This document shows, piece by piece, positions 46,262-54,099 of a stretch of DNA of 64,000 nucleotides. The position numbers were made by a program, and so were the translations under genes. The DNA is taken from NCBI GenBank assembly GCA_963931105.1, contig OZ007004.1, forward strand, positions 930,001 through 994,000. The letters are read 5' to 3'. This DNA comes from UMGS1590 sp900552455 (GTDB lineage: Bacteria > Bacillota > Peptococcia > Peptococcales > Peptococcaceae). Position 1 is the first letter of the stretch. Each line of letters opens with the position of its first letter. The notes under the pieces were generated by a model. That model did no database searches. It saw only the letters and a list, made by a program, of their open reading frames with translations, and was not told the DNA's origin.

Positions 46262-46597
46262 ATGGAACAACTCATTAAAAACATCCCTCATGCCCAGCCC
46301 ATCCCCCTGGCAGAGCAAGTGCAGACCGAACCTGGCAAAGTAGTCAGCCGCACCCTTGCCCAGCAGCCAGGCTGCGGCATCACCCTTTTTGCCTTCGATG
46401 CCGGTGAATCCATCAGCACCCACGCCGCTCCCGGCGATGCCATGACCACCATCCTCGAAGGCACCGCCGAAATCACCATCGACGGTACCCCGCATATCCT
46501 TCAGGCAGGCCAGGCCATCGTCATGCCAGCCGGCATTCCTCATGCCGTCAAAGCTATTACCGCATTCAAAATGTATCTCGTTGTTGTTAAAGCATGA
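46262..46597 (+). CDS. Cupin-domain protein 2
   Basis: A 111-residue cupin related to its upstream neighbour by shared layout (N-terminal helix, AQPIPLAEQVQTEPGKVVSRTL, then ISTHAAPGDAMTTILEGTAEITIDG and IVMPAGIPHAV). It retains one histidine of the first motif (STHAAPGD) and the PHAV histidine. It is probably the last gene of the ABC/cupin operon, with a hairpin after the stop. The ligand is unknown. Confidence 0.85.
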   Translation: MEQLIKNIPHAQPIPLAEQVQTEPGKVVSRTLAQQPGCGITLFAFDAGESISTHAAPGDAMTTILEGTAEITIDGTPHILQAGQAIVMPAGIPHAVKAITAFKMYLVVVKA

Positions 46598-46601
46598 TTC
46601 A

Positions 46602-46636
46602 TACGGCTCCGCTTTGCGGAGTCGTGCTACTTTTGT
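46602..46636 (+). terminator. Hairpin after the second cupin gene
   Basis: ACGGCTCCGC / GCGGAGTCGT with a three-base loop and a nearby TTTTG tail. Confidence 0.65.
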
Positions 46637-46837
46637 GCCTGTAATTAGTTGAGATGTGACGCCACGGCTGACTTTTGCTTGGTTATTGTATCGGTATAGG
46701 GATTGTGGTTTTTACTTACCACCGAATGGCGCGATGCTCACCATCTGTTCGATCATCGCTGTCGTTGGTTGGCGAGGGCTTGTGCATTCGAAAAATGAGG
46801 TGAAAGGAGTTTATCGCTAAGGCGTAGAATTTCACGC
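46637..46837. other. Spacer before the small-peptide transcript
   Basis: About 200 bases with no gene that I can support. A GAAAGGAG sequence at about 46803-46809 is not followed by a usable start codon. Confidence 0.3.
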
Positions 46838-46866
46838 GTGACATTCGCCGCAATCTGCGCTATGAT
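46838..46866 (+). promoter_or_regulatory. Promoter of the small-peptide transcript
   Basis: GTGACA (46838-46843) and TATGAT (46861-46866) with a 17-base spacer. A GAAAGGAGG sequence follows near the expected 5' end. Confidence 0.6.
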
Positions 46867-46937
46867 AAAAGCAACGAAAGGAGGCGAAGGACGGGCGCTG
46901 ATCTTGCTTTGGTTGTGTGGGCGCTCGTCTGCTTACG

Positions 46938-47048
46938 ATGTTTGAACGGTTAAAAGATGCAAAAGAAACGGCGATCGATCTGGCGTTGGCGCTGGTGCAG
47001 CTTGGCTGTGCGGTGGCGCTGCTGGCGCGATTGGTGCGCAGAAAGTGA
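46938..47048 (+). CDS. Tiny amphipathic/hydrophobic peptide 1 (36 aa)
   Basis: A 36-residue frame with a charged N-terminus (MFERLKDAKETAID), a hydrophobic stretch LALALVQLGCAVALLA and a basic tail RLVRRK, the layout of a single-helix membrane peptide. It lacks a good ribosome site directly upstream; the GAAAGGAGG at about 46875 is too far, so translation is uncertain. It lies with peptide 2 between a promoter and a strong terminator, in a transcript of about 360 bases. Type I toxin, holin-like or bacteriocin-like roles are possible and none is shown. Confidence 0.45.
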   Translation: MFERLKDAKETAIDLALALVQLGCAVALLARLVRRK

Positions 47049-47055
47049 GGCGGCG

Positions 47056-47169
47056 ATGATGCGTAAATTGTTGAACCGCCTGCTCGGCGTGACGATGAAG
47101 ACGACGTTCTGGCTGACGCTGGCGCGTCTGGCGCTCTCGCTGGGTAAAAAAGCGCTGAAAAAACGCTGA
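47056..47169 (+). CDS. Tiny cationic peptide 2 (37 aa)
   Basis: A 37-residue frame, MMRKLLNRLLGV followed by TMKTTFWLTLARLALSLG and a lysine-rich end KKALKKR. It is strongly basic and amphipathic. It begins seven bases after the stop codon of peptide 1, with GAGGCGG as a possible ribosome site, so translation may be coupled. The basic-hydrophobic-basic pattern resembles membrane-active peptides. Two such frames side by side in a short dedicated transcript argue against chance, but no family is recognised. Confidence 0.5.
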   Translation: MMRKLLNRLLGVTMKTTFWLTLARLALSLGKKALKKR

Positions 47170-47177
47170 ACGACAAA

Positions 47178-47226
47178 GACCCTGACGGGCGATCGTGAAT
47201 GATCGCTTGTCAGGGTCGTTTTTTTT
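47178..47226 (+). terminator. Terminator of the small-peptide transcript
   Basis: GACCCTGAC with inner GCGATC pairs with GATCGC and GTCAGGGTC, followed by eight T. It faces the convergent SNF2 gene. Confidence 0.9.
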
Positions 47227-47228
47227 GC

Positions 47229-50200
47229 TCAATCTTCCTCTTCAAGCACGGTGGCTGCGCGCGTTGGGCGCGGAGCGGGGGCGAGATTTGGCATGTCGGT
47301 GTAATCGAGGGCGAAGAGGTTGTGGAGATCGTCCATGGTGAGGCGGCTGACGACGCCTTCTTCGCTGGTGATGATGGCGTCGGAGAGGGCTTGTTTTTTC
47401 TCTTTGAGCTGGAGGATCTTTTCTTCGATGGTGTTTTTGGTGATGAGGCGGATGACGTGGACGCTTTTTTTCTGGCCGATGCGGTGGGTGCGGTCGGTGG
47501 CCTGGTTTTCCACGCTCTGGTTCCACCATGGGTCAAAATGGATGACGGTGTCGGCGCTGGTGAGATTGAGGCCGATGCCGCCGGCTTTCAGCGAAATGAG
47601 AAAGACGGGGATCTTTTCTTCATTAAATTGGCTGACGAGCTTCATGCGGTCTTCTGCTTTGGTCTTGCCGGTGAGGGTGACGTAGCCGATGCCGCGGCGT
47701 TCCAGCTCGGGGGCGATCATGTCGAGCACGCTGGTGAACTGGCTGAAAACGAGCATCTGGTGTCCCTGGGCGGCGCGGTCTTCGATGACGGAAAGGCAGA
47801 GCTGGAGCTTGGCGCTCGGTTTGTCGAAGCCGTCGAGGAAAAGGGCTGGCGAGCAGCAAACCTGGCGCAGGCGCATGAGGAGTGTGAGCACGCGCACGCG
47901 GCTCTGCGCCAGCGGATGGCCGGCGATCTCTTCGATGAAGGCTTTGTGGCTGAGGGCGAGCTGGGTGTGGTAGATGCGGCGTTCTTCTTCGCTGAGCTCG
48001 GCGTAGAGGACGGTGTCGATCTTGTCGGGGAGCTCGGTGAGGACGTCGTTTTTCATGCGGCGCAGGATGAACGGCGCGATCTGGCGGCGCAGCTGCTCAA
48101 GCCGGGCGCTGTCTTCGTAGCGGGTGATGGGGATCTCGTAGAGATGGCGGAATTCGCGCCAGCTGTGGAGATAGCCAGGCAGGCAGAAATCCATGATGCT
48201 CCAGAGATCGGCGAGGGAGTTTTCGATGGGTGTGCCGGTGAGGGAAAAATGATGCAGGCCGTGGAGGCTTTTGAGGCTGCGGGTGTTTTGGGTGTAGCTG
48301 TTTTTGATGTACTGGCCTTCATCGGAAATGATGCTGTCAAATTGGATGTTTTCGTAGAGCGGCGCATCGCGGCGCAGCGTGGCGTAGCTTGTCAGCAGGA
48401 GCGTGCCTAGCGGGATATCGGCGAGCAGGCGCTCGCGATCTTTTCTGGCGCCGGCGATAATGCGGTAAGGCAGGCCCGGCGCGAAACGTTGGAGCTCGGC
48501 CTCCCAGTTATAGATGAGGGAGGTTGGCATGACGATGATGGAGAGGGCGTCGGGATTTTCTTCGTGCTGGTGCAGGAGATAGGCGATGGTCTGCAGGGTT
48601 TTGCCGAGGCCCATGTCGTCGGCGAGAATGCCGCCGAAGCCGAGCTGCGCCAGACGCACGAGCCATTGATAACCGGTGTGCTGGTAGCTGCGCAGCGTGG
48701 CGTTGAGCCCTTTTGGCAGCGGCGCTTCGGTGGCTTCGCTGCCGCGGGTGATCTCTTCGGCGAGGGCGCGAAAGGCTGCGCGGCGGTCGAAGCGGATGCC
48801 ACAGTCGCTTTCGTCGAAGGCGTCGAGGGTGAGCGCGCGATAGAGCGGCAGCTCGACGGTGTCGTCTTCGGCGAGGACTTTCGGCGAGACGGCGCAATCG
48901 GCGAGAAGATCGCTGACGGCGCGGATCTCGGGATTGATGATGTCGATGTAGGTGTCGTCGGTGAGGCGGATGTATTTTTTGCCGGCGCGGTAGGCGGCGA
49001 GCACTTCAAGGAAGACGTCCATGCCGTAGACTTTTTCGTCGAAGCGCAGCTCGAGCACGCCGTGGCTGACGTTGGCTTCCATGTGCGGCGCCATCGCCTG
49101 ACGTGGCTTAACACGGTTTAAGGTGTCTTCGATGTCGATCTGGGCCAGCGGCATCATTTCCGGCAGGCCGTCGTGGAGAAAATCGTAGACCTGTTCTTCG
49201 CCGACGAGCAGCCATTCATCTTCGTTGACGGAGAAGCGGTATTTATCGAGGAGCGCGGCAAAGGCATTTTCAGCCTCGATGTCGCGCAGGAGCTGTGGCG
49301 GGATGTCCTCAGGCGTCAGCGGATTGAACGCGACCTTGCCGTAGCGGAAGCGCAGACGTCCGCGGATGGTGTTGCGCTGCGGATAATCGAGGGTGAGGGC
49401 GATCTCGAGGCTGGCCGGCAGATGCTCGCGCTGGATGGCGGGATCGATCTCAAGCTTGACGTACGGGCTGATATTTGGCACGACGAGAGCCATGAAGCGC
49501 GTCAGCTGGTCGCCGTTCATGACGAAATCGTTGCCCATCTGCTGGGCGGCGCGGATCAGCGGTAGCACCTGCTGCTGATAGCCGTCGCTTGGGCGCAGGA
49601 CTTTCTGCTCGTTGTAGAGATAGCTGGTCTGGGCATTGGGTAGGATCTGAAATTCGTCCATGGCGACGCCGAGCTGATAGGCGTCGTCGGCGCGCTGCAC
49701 GACCTGCACGGTGGTTGGCGGTGTTTCTTTGGCGAAGCGGATGCGCGCTGTGCCGCCGTTTGAACGGTGGGCGTCGATCTCGCCGCCGTGGCGCACGATG
49801 TGGTCGAAGAACTGGTCGAACTGGTTGTGGGAAAGTCTGAGATAGCGGCCGATCTTTGGCAGATCGCCGATGTATTTGCCGCTGCTGTAGCACATCCAGT
49901 CGAAGGCGTTGTCGATGAGATCGAGATAAAACTGGCTCGGCTGATCAAAATTTTCCCGCTTGTGCTCGAGCACGAGCTGCTTGCCGTAGGTGACGGTCTC
50001 GCCGCGGCGCAGATGCAGGTAGAAATTGGAGATGCTCTTGAGCACGTAAGCCTTGCGTGGCGTGGCGATGTGAAATTCGAGGCTGAAATATTGTTTGTAA
50101 GGGTCGAAATCCAGCTGCGGAACGAGCGTCACGAGCTGGGACGATGAGGCGGCGCTGCCGTCTGGCGAAAAGGTGACCTTTGGCTCGTACTGATCGAGAA

Positions 50201-50555
50201 AGGCTGTCACGGCCTGTGTGTCCACGCGGCTTGCCGGCGGCACGAGAATATCTGAGAGGGCGCGCACCAGCGCCACGAGATGTTTACAAAACGTTGTGCC
50301 CTGAGCGTCGCCGCCGCAGGAGCAGTGGAAATTCAGCAGATCCTCGCCGCGGATGACGACGAAGGGCTTCTCCCCATCCACTTCGGCGTCGGCGAGCACG
50401 CTCTTGGAATAGGACAGCGTACACTGTCCGCCTGCTATGTGATCCATGGAATCGATCGTGATGTGCTGCACGCGGCCGAGCTGGTAGAGCGCCAGGCCCT
50501 GGCTGATCATCGAACGATCCTGGGTGTAGTCGTAGATAAGATCGCGAATCGACAT
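47229..50555 (-). CDS. SWIM/SNF2-family DEAD-like helicase
   Basis: A 1108-residue ATPase. A SWIM zinc finger (CSC..FCKH; C78, C80, C90, H92) near the N-terminus is followed by a roughly 500-residue bacterial SNF2-associated region. Next come the SNF2 N lobe with ADDMGLGKTLQ at about 645 and the DEGQ box (SDEGQYIKN) at about 743. The C lobe has GGIGLNLTSADTVIHFDPWWN and THRIGQ at about 1025. Bacterial SNF2 proteins remodel nucleoprotein or RNA polymerase complexes, or take part in defence; no partner gene is next to it. The ribosome site is AAAGGAGG. A fragment of a related gene lies at 44165-44272. Confidence 0.95.
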   Translation of the reverse strand: MSIRDLIYDYTQDRSMISQGLALYQLGRVQHITIDSMDHIAGGQCTLSYSKSVLADAEVDGEKPFVVIRGEDLLNFHCSCGGDAQGTTFCKHLVALVRALSDILVPPASRVDTQAVTAFLDQYEPKVTFSPDGSAASSSQLVTLVPQLDFDPYKQYFSLEFHIATPRKAYVLKSISNFYLHLRRGETVTYGKQLVLEHKRENFDQPSQFYLDLIDNAFDWMCYSSGKYIGDLPKIGRYLRLSHNQFDQFFDHIVRHGGEIDAHRSNGGTARIRFAKETPPTTVQVVQRADDAYQLGVAMDEFQILPNAQTSYLYNEQKVLRPSDGYQQQVLPLIRAAQQMGNDFVMNGDQLTRFMALVVPNISPYVKLEIDPAIQREHLPASLEIALTLDYPQRNTIRGRLRFRYGKVAFNPLTPEDIPPQLLRDIEAENAFAALLDKYRFSVNEDEWLLVGEEQVYDFLHDGLPEMMPLAQIDIEDTLNRVKPRQAMAPHMEANVSHGVLELRFDEKVYGMDVFLEVLAAYRAGKKYIRLTDDTYIDIINPEIRAVSDLLADCAVSPKVLAEDDTVELPLYRALTLDAFDESDCGIRFDRRAAFRALAEEITRGSEATEAPLPKGLNATLRSYQHTGYQWLVRLAQLGFGGILADDMGLGKTLQTIAYLLHQHEENPDALSIIVMPTSLIYNWEAELQRFAPGLPYRIIAGARKDRERLLADIPLGTLLLTSYATLRRDAPLYENIQFDSIISDEGQYIKNSYTQNTRSLKSLHGLHHFSLTGTPIENSLADLWSIMDFCLPGYLHSWREFRHLYEIPITRYEDSARLEQLRRQIAPFILRRMKNDVLTELPDKIDTVLYAELSEEERRIYHTQLALSHKAFIEEIAGHPLAQSRVRVLTLLMRLRQVCCSPALFLDGFDKPSAKLQLCLSVIEDRAAQGHQMLVFSQFTSVLDMIAPELERRGIGYVTLTGKTKAEDRMKLVSQFNEEKIPVFLISLKAGGIGLNLTSADTVIHFDPWWNQSVENQATDRTHRIGQKKSVHVIRLITKNTIEEKILQLKEKKQALSDAIITSEEGVVSRLTMDDLHNLFALDYTDMPNLAPAPRPTRAATVLEEED

Positions 50556-50823
50556 AAAGTCTTTCCTCCTTTATTGCATTCTACAATTATAACACAAAGA
50601 GCGCGCGACGAACGCCTGCGGCGAAAAATTTTTTCGCAGACGCGCGCCTGCAAATATCGCGCGGCGACGCGCGCTGGCTCTTGTGCGGCGGCGGACATTC
50701 GCGTATAATTATGAGTTGGAGTGTGGGGAATTCTTGATACTTTCCTGACAAGACGTAACCAGCCCCACACCCTTTCAGAACAGAACCGACGTATAATATG
50801 ATCGAAATGAAGGAGGAAGAACG

Positions 50824-51609
50824 GTGCAATTTGTGAGTTTGGCCAGCGGCAGCAAGGGAAATTGCTATTACCTTGCGAGTGACGAAGGCGCTTTTCTCAT
50901 CGACTGCGGCATCAGTTTGAAACGATTGGTGGCCGGTGTGGAGGCGCAGACGCCAGGCGGGATGGAAAATCTCGGCGGCATCTTCATCACCCACGAGCAT
51001 CGCGACCATGTCGCCGGGCTCGGGCCATTGCTCCGACGCTACCACATTCCCTGCTACGGCACAGCTGCCACGCTGGAGGCGCTCGGTGAGGGCGTCATCG
51101 GCAAGGTGGATCCGAGCCTCATGCGGCCGCTCGAAGGAGAGGCCATGGAGCTGGCCGATTTTGCCATCGGCTGGACGCGCGTCAGCCACGACGCCGCCGA
51201 TCCTGTGAGCTATCAGATCCTCTGGCGCGAGAAAAAGATCGGCATGCTCACCGACGCCGGCCGGCTGTCGGACGACAACCTCGAAGCGCTCGCTGACAGC
51301 GATCTTTTGCTGATTGAAGCTAATCACGACCGCGAGATGCTGCGCCTGGGGCCTTATCCGGTGTCGCTCAAACGGCGCATCGCTTCGGATCACGGGCATC
51401 TCTCCAACGAGACCTGCGCGCAGGCGCTGAGCGGACTCATCGGTGGTCACACAAAGCATGTCGTGCTCGCCCATCTCAGCGAGAAAAATAACCTGCCGCA
51501 GCGTGCGTTTCACACCGTCTACGACCAGCTGCATCAAACCCCGCCGAAAGCGGCGCATTTCCGCCTTTGGGTGGCGCAGCAGAAGCTGCCGCTGGCACTC
51601 TCCCTCTGA
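50824..51609 (+). CDS. walJ: YycJ/WalJ-type metallo-beta-lactamase-fold hydrolase
   Basis: A 261-residue MBL-fold protein. It begins VQFVSLASGSKGNCYYL, the hallmark of YycJ/WalJ. The metal motif THEHRDHVAG lies at about 58-67, with further ligands in SHDAADPVSY and LTDAGRL, and HLSEKNN near the C-terminus. WalJ is a 5'-3' exonuclease-like protein linked to mismatch repair and to the wal operon. The start is GTG 50824, with GAAGGAGG. The htrA protease follows, as in wal operons, although walR/walK are not here. Confidence 0.92.
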   Translation: MQFVSLASGSKGNCYYLASDEGAFLIDCGISLKRLVAGVEAQTPGGMENLGGIFITHEHRDHVAGLGPLLRRYHIPCYGTAATLEALGEGVIGKVDPSLMRPLEGEAMELADFAIGWTRVSHDAADPVSYQILWREKKIGMLTDAGRLSDDNLEALADSDLLLIEANHDREMLRLGPYPVSLKRRIASDHGHLSNETCAQALSGLIGGHTKHVVLAHLSEKNNLPQRAFHTVYDQLHQTPPKAAHFRLWVAQQKLPLALSL

Positions 51610-51648
51610 TCAAAGACTTCATATTAACATGCGAAGGAGCTGTAAAAA

Positions 51649-53166
51649 ATGGAAAACGATCAGAACATGAACAACAACGATCCGCTGAACACCGCAGGAT
51701 CTGACAATAGCAACAATACGAACACCTACGTGCGCGCCGACGACACTGCAGGCGACGCCGATGTCACGCGGCTGGCGCAGCCGGTTGGCGAAAGCTACGA
51801 GGGTGCAACTTATGTGCGCGCCGAGGAGGCGCGCGCGACTGCTGAGCCAGAGCAGGAACACACCGCGCAGGCTACGCAAGCGGAGCCAGAGGGCGCTGCA
51901 CAGAGCGCGTCTGCTTCTGCCGACGCGGAGCGCGTGCAGGCGGAGCAGATCGGCATTGTACCGCCGCAGCAGCCAGGCGGCACGCAGATGCCTGGCGGCA
52001 AGACGAAGCGCCGCAAAAACAATGGCTGGGTCAAGGCCGTTGCGCTGCTCTTGATCGGCGCCATCATCGGCGGCGCCACCGGTGGCGTTGTCGGCGCCAA
52101 GGTTGGCGGCTCGAACACCATCCAGGCTGTGTCCACGCCACGCAATACCGACGAGATCACCTACGACGAGAGCGGCAACATGACTGTGTCGAGCATCGCT
52201 GCGGAAGCGACGCCAGCTGTCGTCAGCGTTTACAATATGACCACCCAGTCGGCGTACGGCGGATTTTTCGGCTTCGGCCAGCAGCAGCAAGAAGGCGACA
52301 GCGGCAGCGAGACTGCGCAGGGCTATGGCTCCGGCGTGCTCATCAGCGCTGACGGCATGATCGTCACGAACTACCACGTCATCGAAGGCGCCGACAGCGT
52401 TGTCGTCACCACCGAAGATGGCACACAGTACGACGCCGAGGTGCTCGGCGCTGACTCGAACCTCGACCTCGCCGTGCTGAAGATCGACGGCAAGGATATG
52501 CCGTACCTCGACTTTGCCGACAGCGACCAGGTTCAGGTTGGTGACATGGCCGTCGCCATCGGCAATCCACTCGGCAGCGAATTTGCCAACACCGTCACCG
52601 ACGGCATCGTCAGCGGCATCGACCGCGAGATCTCCAGCGAAAACGGCGACATCGGCTACATCCAGACCAACGCTGCGATCAACAACGGCAACAGCGGCGG
52701 CGCGCTCTTAAACGGCCAGGCGCAGCTCATCGGCATCAACTCGCTGAAGGTTTCTTCCTCCGGTATGATGAGCAACGTTGAAGGCATGGGCTTTGCGATC
52801 CCATCCAACACCGTGCTGGAATTTGTCAACAGCGTCAAGGATGGAAAAAACACCAACACCTCTACGAAAAAAGCCTGGGTCGGCATCAGCGGCTATAGCC
52901 TCGATGAAGATCTGGCCAACCAGGTCGGCGTCGATCAGACCTCCGGCATTCTCGTGGCCAGCGTCACCAACGGCGGGCCAGCTTATGAAGCCGGCATCCG
53001 CATGGGCGATGTGATCACCGCCGCCGACGGCAGCACCGTCACGAGCTTTGAGGATCTGTCCAAGCTTCTCGGCAGCAAAAAACCGGGCGACACCATCACT
53101 CTCACCGTCGAACGCAGCGGCCAGAGCACAGATGTGCAGGTCACTCTCGGCGAGCAGCAGGAATAA
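51649..53166 (+). CDS. htrA: HtrA/DegP-family membrane serine protease
   Basis: A 505-residue protein. A cytoplasmic 125-residue acidic, Gln/Ala-rich N-terminal tail carries the repeated word TYVRA(D/E) (27-31 and 54-58). A transmembrane helix follows at about 127-150, then an extracytoplasmic trypsin-like domain with catalytic H243 (TNYHVIEGA), D273 (SNLDLAVLK) and S349 (NNGNSGGAL), and one PDZ domain (about 405-495, AGIRMGDVITAADG). It degrades or refolds misfolded exported proteins. It lies 39 bases after walJ, in probable operon with it. Confidence 0.95.
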   Translation: MENDQNMNNNDPLNTAGSDNSNNTNTYVRADDTAGDADVTRLAQPVGESYEGATYVRAEEARATAEPEQEHTAQATQAEPEGAAQSASASADAERVQAEQIGIVPPQQPGGTQMPGGKTKRRKNNGWVKAVALLLIGAIIGGATGGVVGAKVGGSNTIQAVSTPRNTDEITYDESGNMTVSSIAAEATPAVVSVYNMTTQSAYGGFFGFGQQQQEGDSGSETAQGYGSGVLISADGMIVTNYHVIEGADSVVVTTEDGTQYDAEVLGADSNLDLAVLKIDGKDMPYLDFADSDQVQVGDMAVAIGNPLGSEFANTVTDGIVSGIDREISSENGDIGYIQTNAAINNGNSGGALLNGQAQLIGINSLKVSSSGMMSNVEGMGFAIPSNTVLEFVNSVKDGKNTNTSTKKAWVGISGYSLDEDLANQVGVDQTSGILVASVTNGGPAYEAGIRMGDVITAADGSTVTSFEDLSKLLGSKKPGDTITLTVERSGQSTDVQVTLGEQQE

Positions 53167-53172
53167 CATACA

Positions 53173-53227
53173 AAGCAGACGCAGTCCACTGATAATGGTT
53201 GACCGCGCCTGCTTTTTTTCGTACACT
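53173..53227 (+). promoter_or_regulatory. Composite htrA terminator and downstream promoter
   Basis: AAGCAGACGCAGTCCAC and the sequence GTTGACCGCGCCTGCTT form a long imperfect terminator stem with seven T. The same DNA contains TTGACC (53199-53204) and TACACT (53222-53227) with a 17-base spacer, so the T run is the spacer of the next gene's promoter. Confidence 0.75.
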
Positions 53228-53262
53228 GAAGGAGAGAAACGACCACGAAGGAGGATCATTCC

Positions 53263-53847
53263 ATGATCATTTTATATGCCATTCCAGAAAACGACAGCCG
53301 CGCTGCGCGCCTGCGCGACATTCTCAGCGAAGAAGGCATCGCCCATCGCTATGTTGGCACCGATGCCGCCGGTCACACCCTTGGGGAGCTCTTCGCCGGC
53401 GACGATACCCCAAAGCCACACGCCGCTGCCGACCTGCCGGAAGATCCAGGCATCATTTTCAACGCCGCCGACATCGACCACGACGCCGCTGCAAAATTCC
53501 TCGACAAACTCGTCGATAACGGCATCGTTTTCGGCTATCAGGTGCTTGCCGACGAGAGCATGATGGCGCTGCCACTCGGTGACATCCTCATCGGCCACCG
53601 CGATTACCAGCAATTTCTGGCGAAACTCGCCTTCCTGCAGCAGATGATCGACGGCTGCGCAGCGCTCAAAGAAACCAGCTACGATCCGGACAAATGGAGC
53701 GCGCTGAAGATCGCCATTGCCAACGGCAACGATTTCCTCGACGCCGTTGTCAGCGACACCGACAGCCAGTTTGACCAGATCGATCCGAAGGACATCGATG
53801 GCCTGATCGCCAATCTCCAGAACGCGATGAAAAATCTCCTGGGCTGA
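53263..53847 (+). CDS. Unknown protein, possibly DUF3783-like
   Basis: A 194-residue soluble acidic protein. The first half looks like a thioredoxin/Rossmann-type alpha-beta unit (MIILYAIPENDSRAARLRDILSEEGI, then HTLGELFAGDD). The middle contains VFGYQVLADESMMALPLGDILIGHRDYQQF, reminiscent of DUF3783, and the C-terminal part is helical. I cannot assign a function. It has a GAAGGAGG ribosome site and its own promoter overlapping the htrA terminator. Confidence 0.65.
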   Translation: MIILYAIPENDSRAARLRDILSEEGIAHRYVGTDAAGHTLGELFAGDDTPKPHAAADLPEDPGIIFNAADIDHDAAAKFLDKLVDNGIVFGYQVLADESMMALPLGDILIGHRDYQQFLAKLAFLQQMIDGCAALKETSYDPDKWSALKIAIANGNDFLDAVVSDTDSQFDQIDPKDIDGLIANLQNAMKNLLG

Positions 53848-53875
53848 GGAGGAACGACAACGCATATTCTTTGCC

Positions 53876-53922
53876 GGTGCAGTCAACTGATGGTTGACTG
53901 TGCCGGTTTTTTTTCGTATACT
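53876..53922 (+). promoter_or_regulatory. Composite terminator and ahb promoter
   Basis: CAGTCAAC / GTTGACTG forms a terminator stem with a following T run. The same sequence provides TTGACT (53894-53899) and TATACT (53917-53922) with a 17-base spacer, in front of the heme operon. The design is the same as at 53173-53227. Confidence 0.75.
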
Positions 53923-53928
53923 GAAAAC

Positions 53929-54099
53929 GCAAAATGAACACAGAATGAAAATGTTCATTTCGAGCGACCCTGTCTGCAGGACGGTCGAGGGCATTACGCG
54001 TTCGGTCATCGGCACTGCTGTGTGGAGAACAGCAGGCACAGGGCGCACGCGATTGGAAGGTATTTATTGTCAAGGAATTTACATGAAGGAGGAGAAAAA
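53929..54099 (+). promoter_or_regulatory. Structured 5' leader of the ahb operon
   Basis: About 170 transcribed bases without a gene. Hairpins visible are AAATGAACA (53932-53940) / TGTTCATTT (53952-53960), a CGACC..CTG/CAG..GGTCG stem around 53963-53985 and CTGCTGT (54015-54021) / ACAGCAG (54029-54035). No known riboswitch is recognised. The length and structure suggest post-transcriptional control of heme synthesis, which is inference. Confidence 0.4.
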
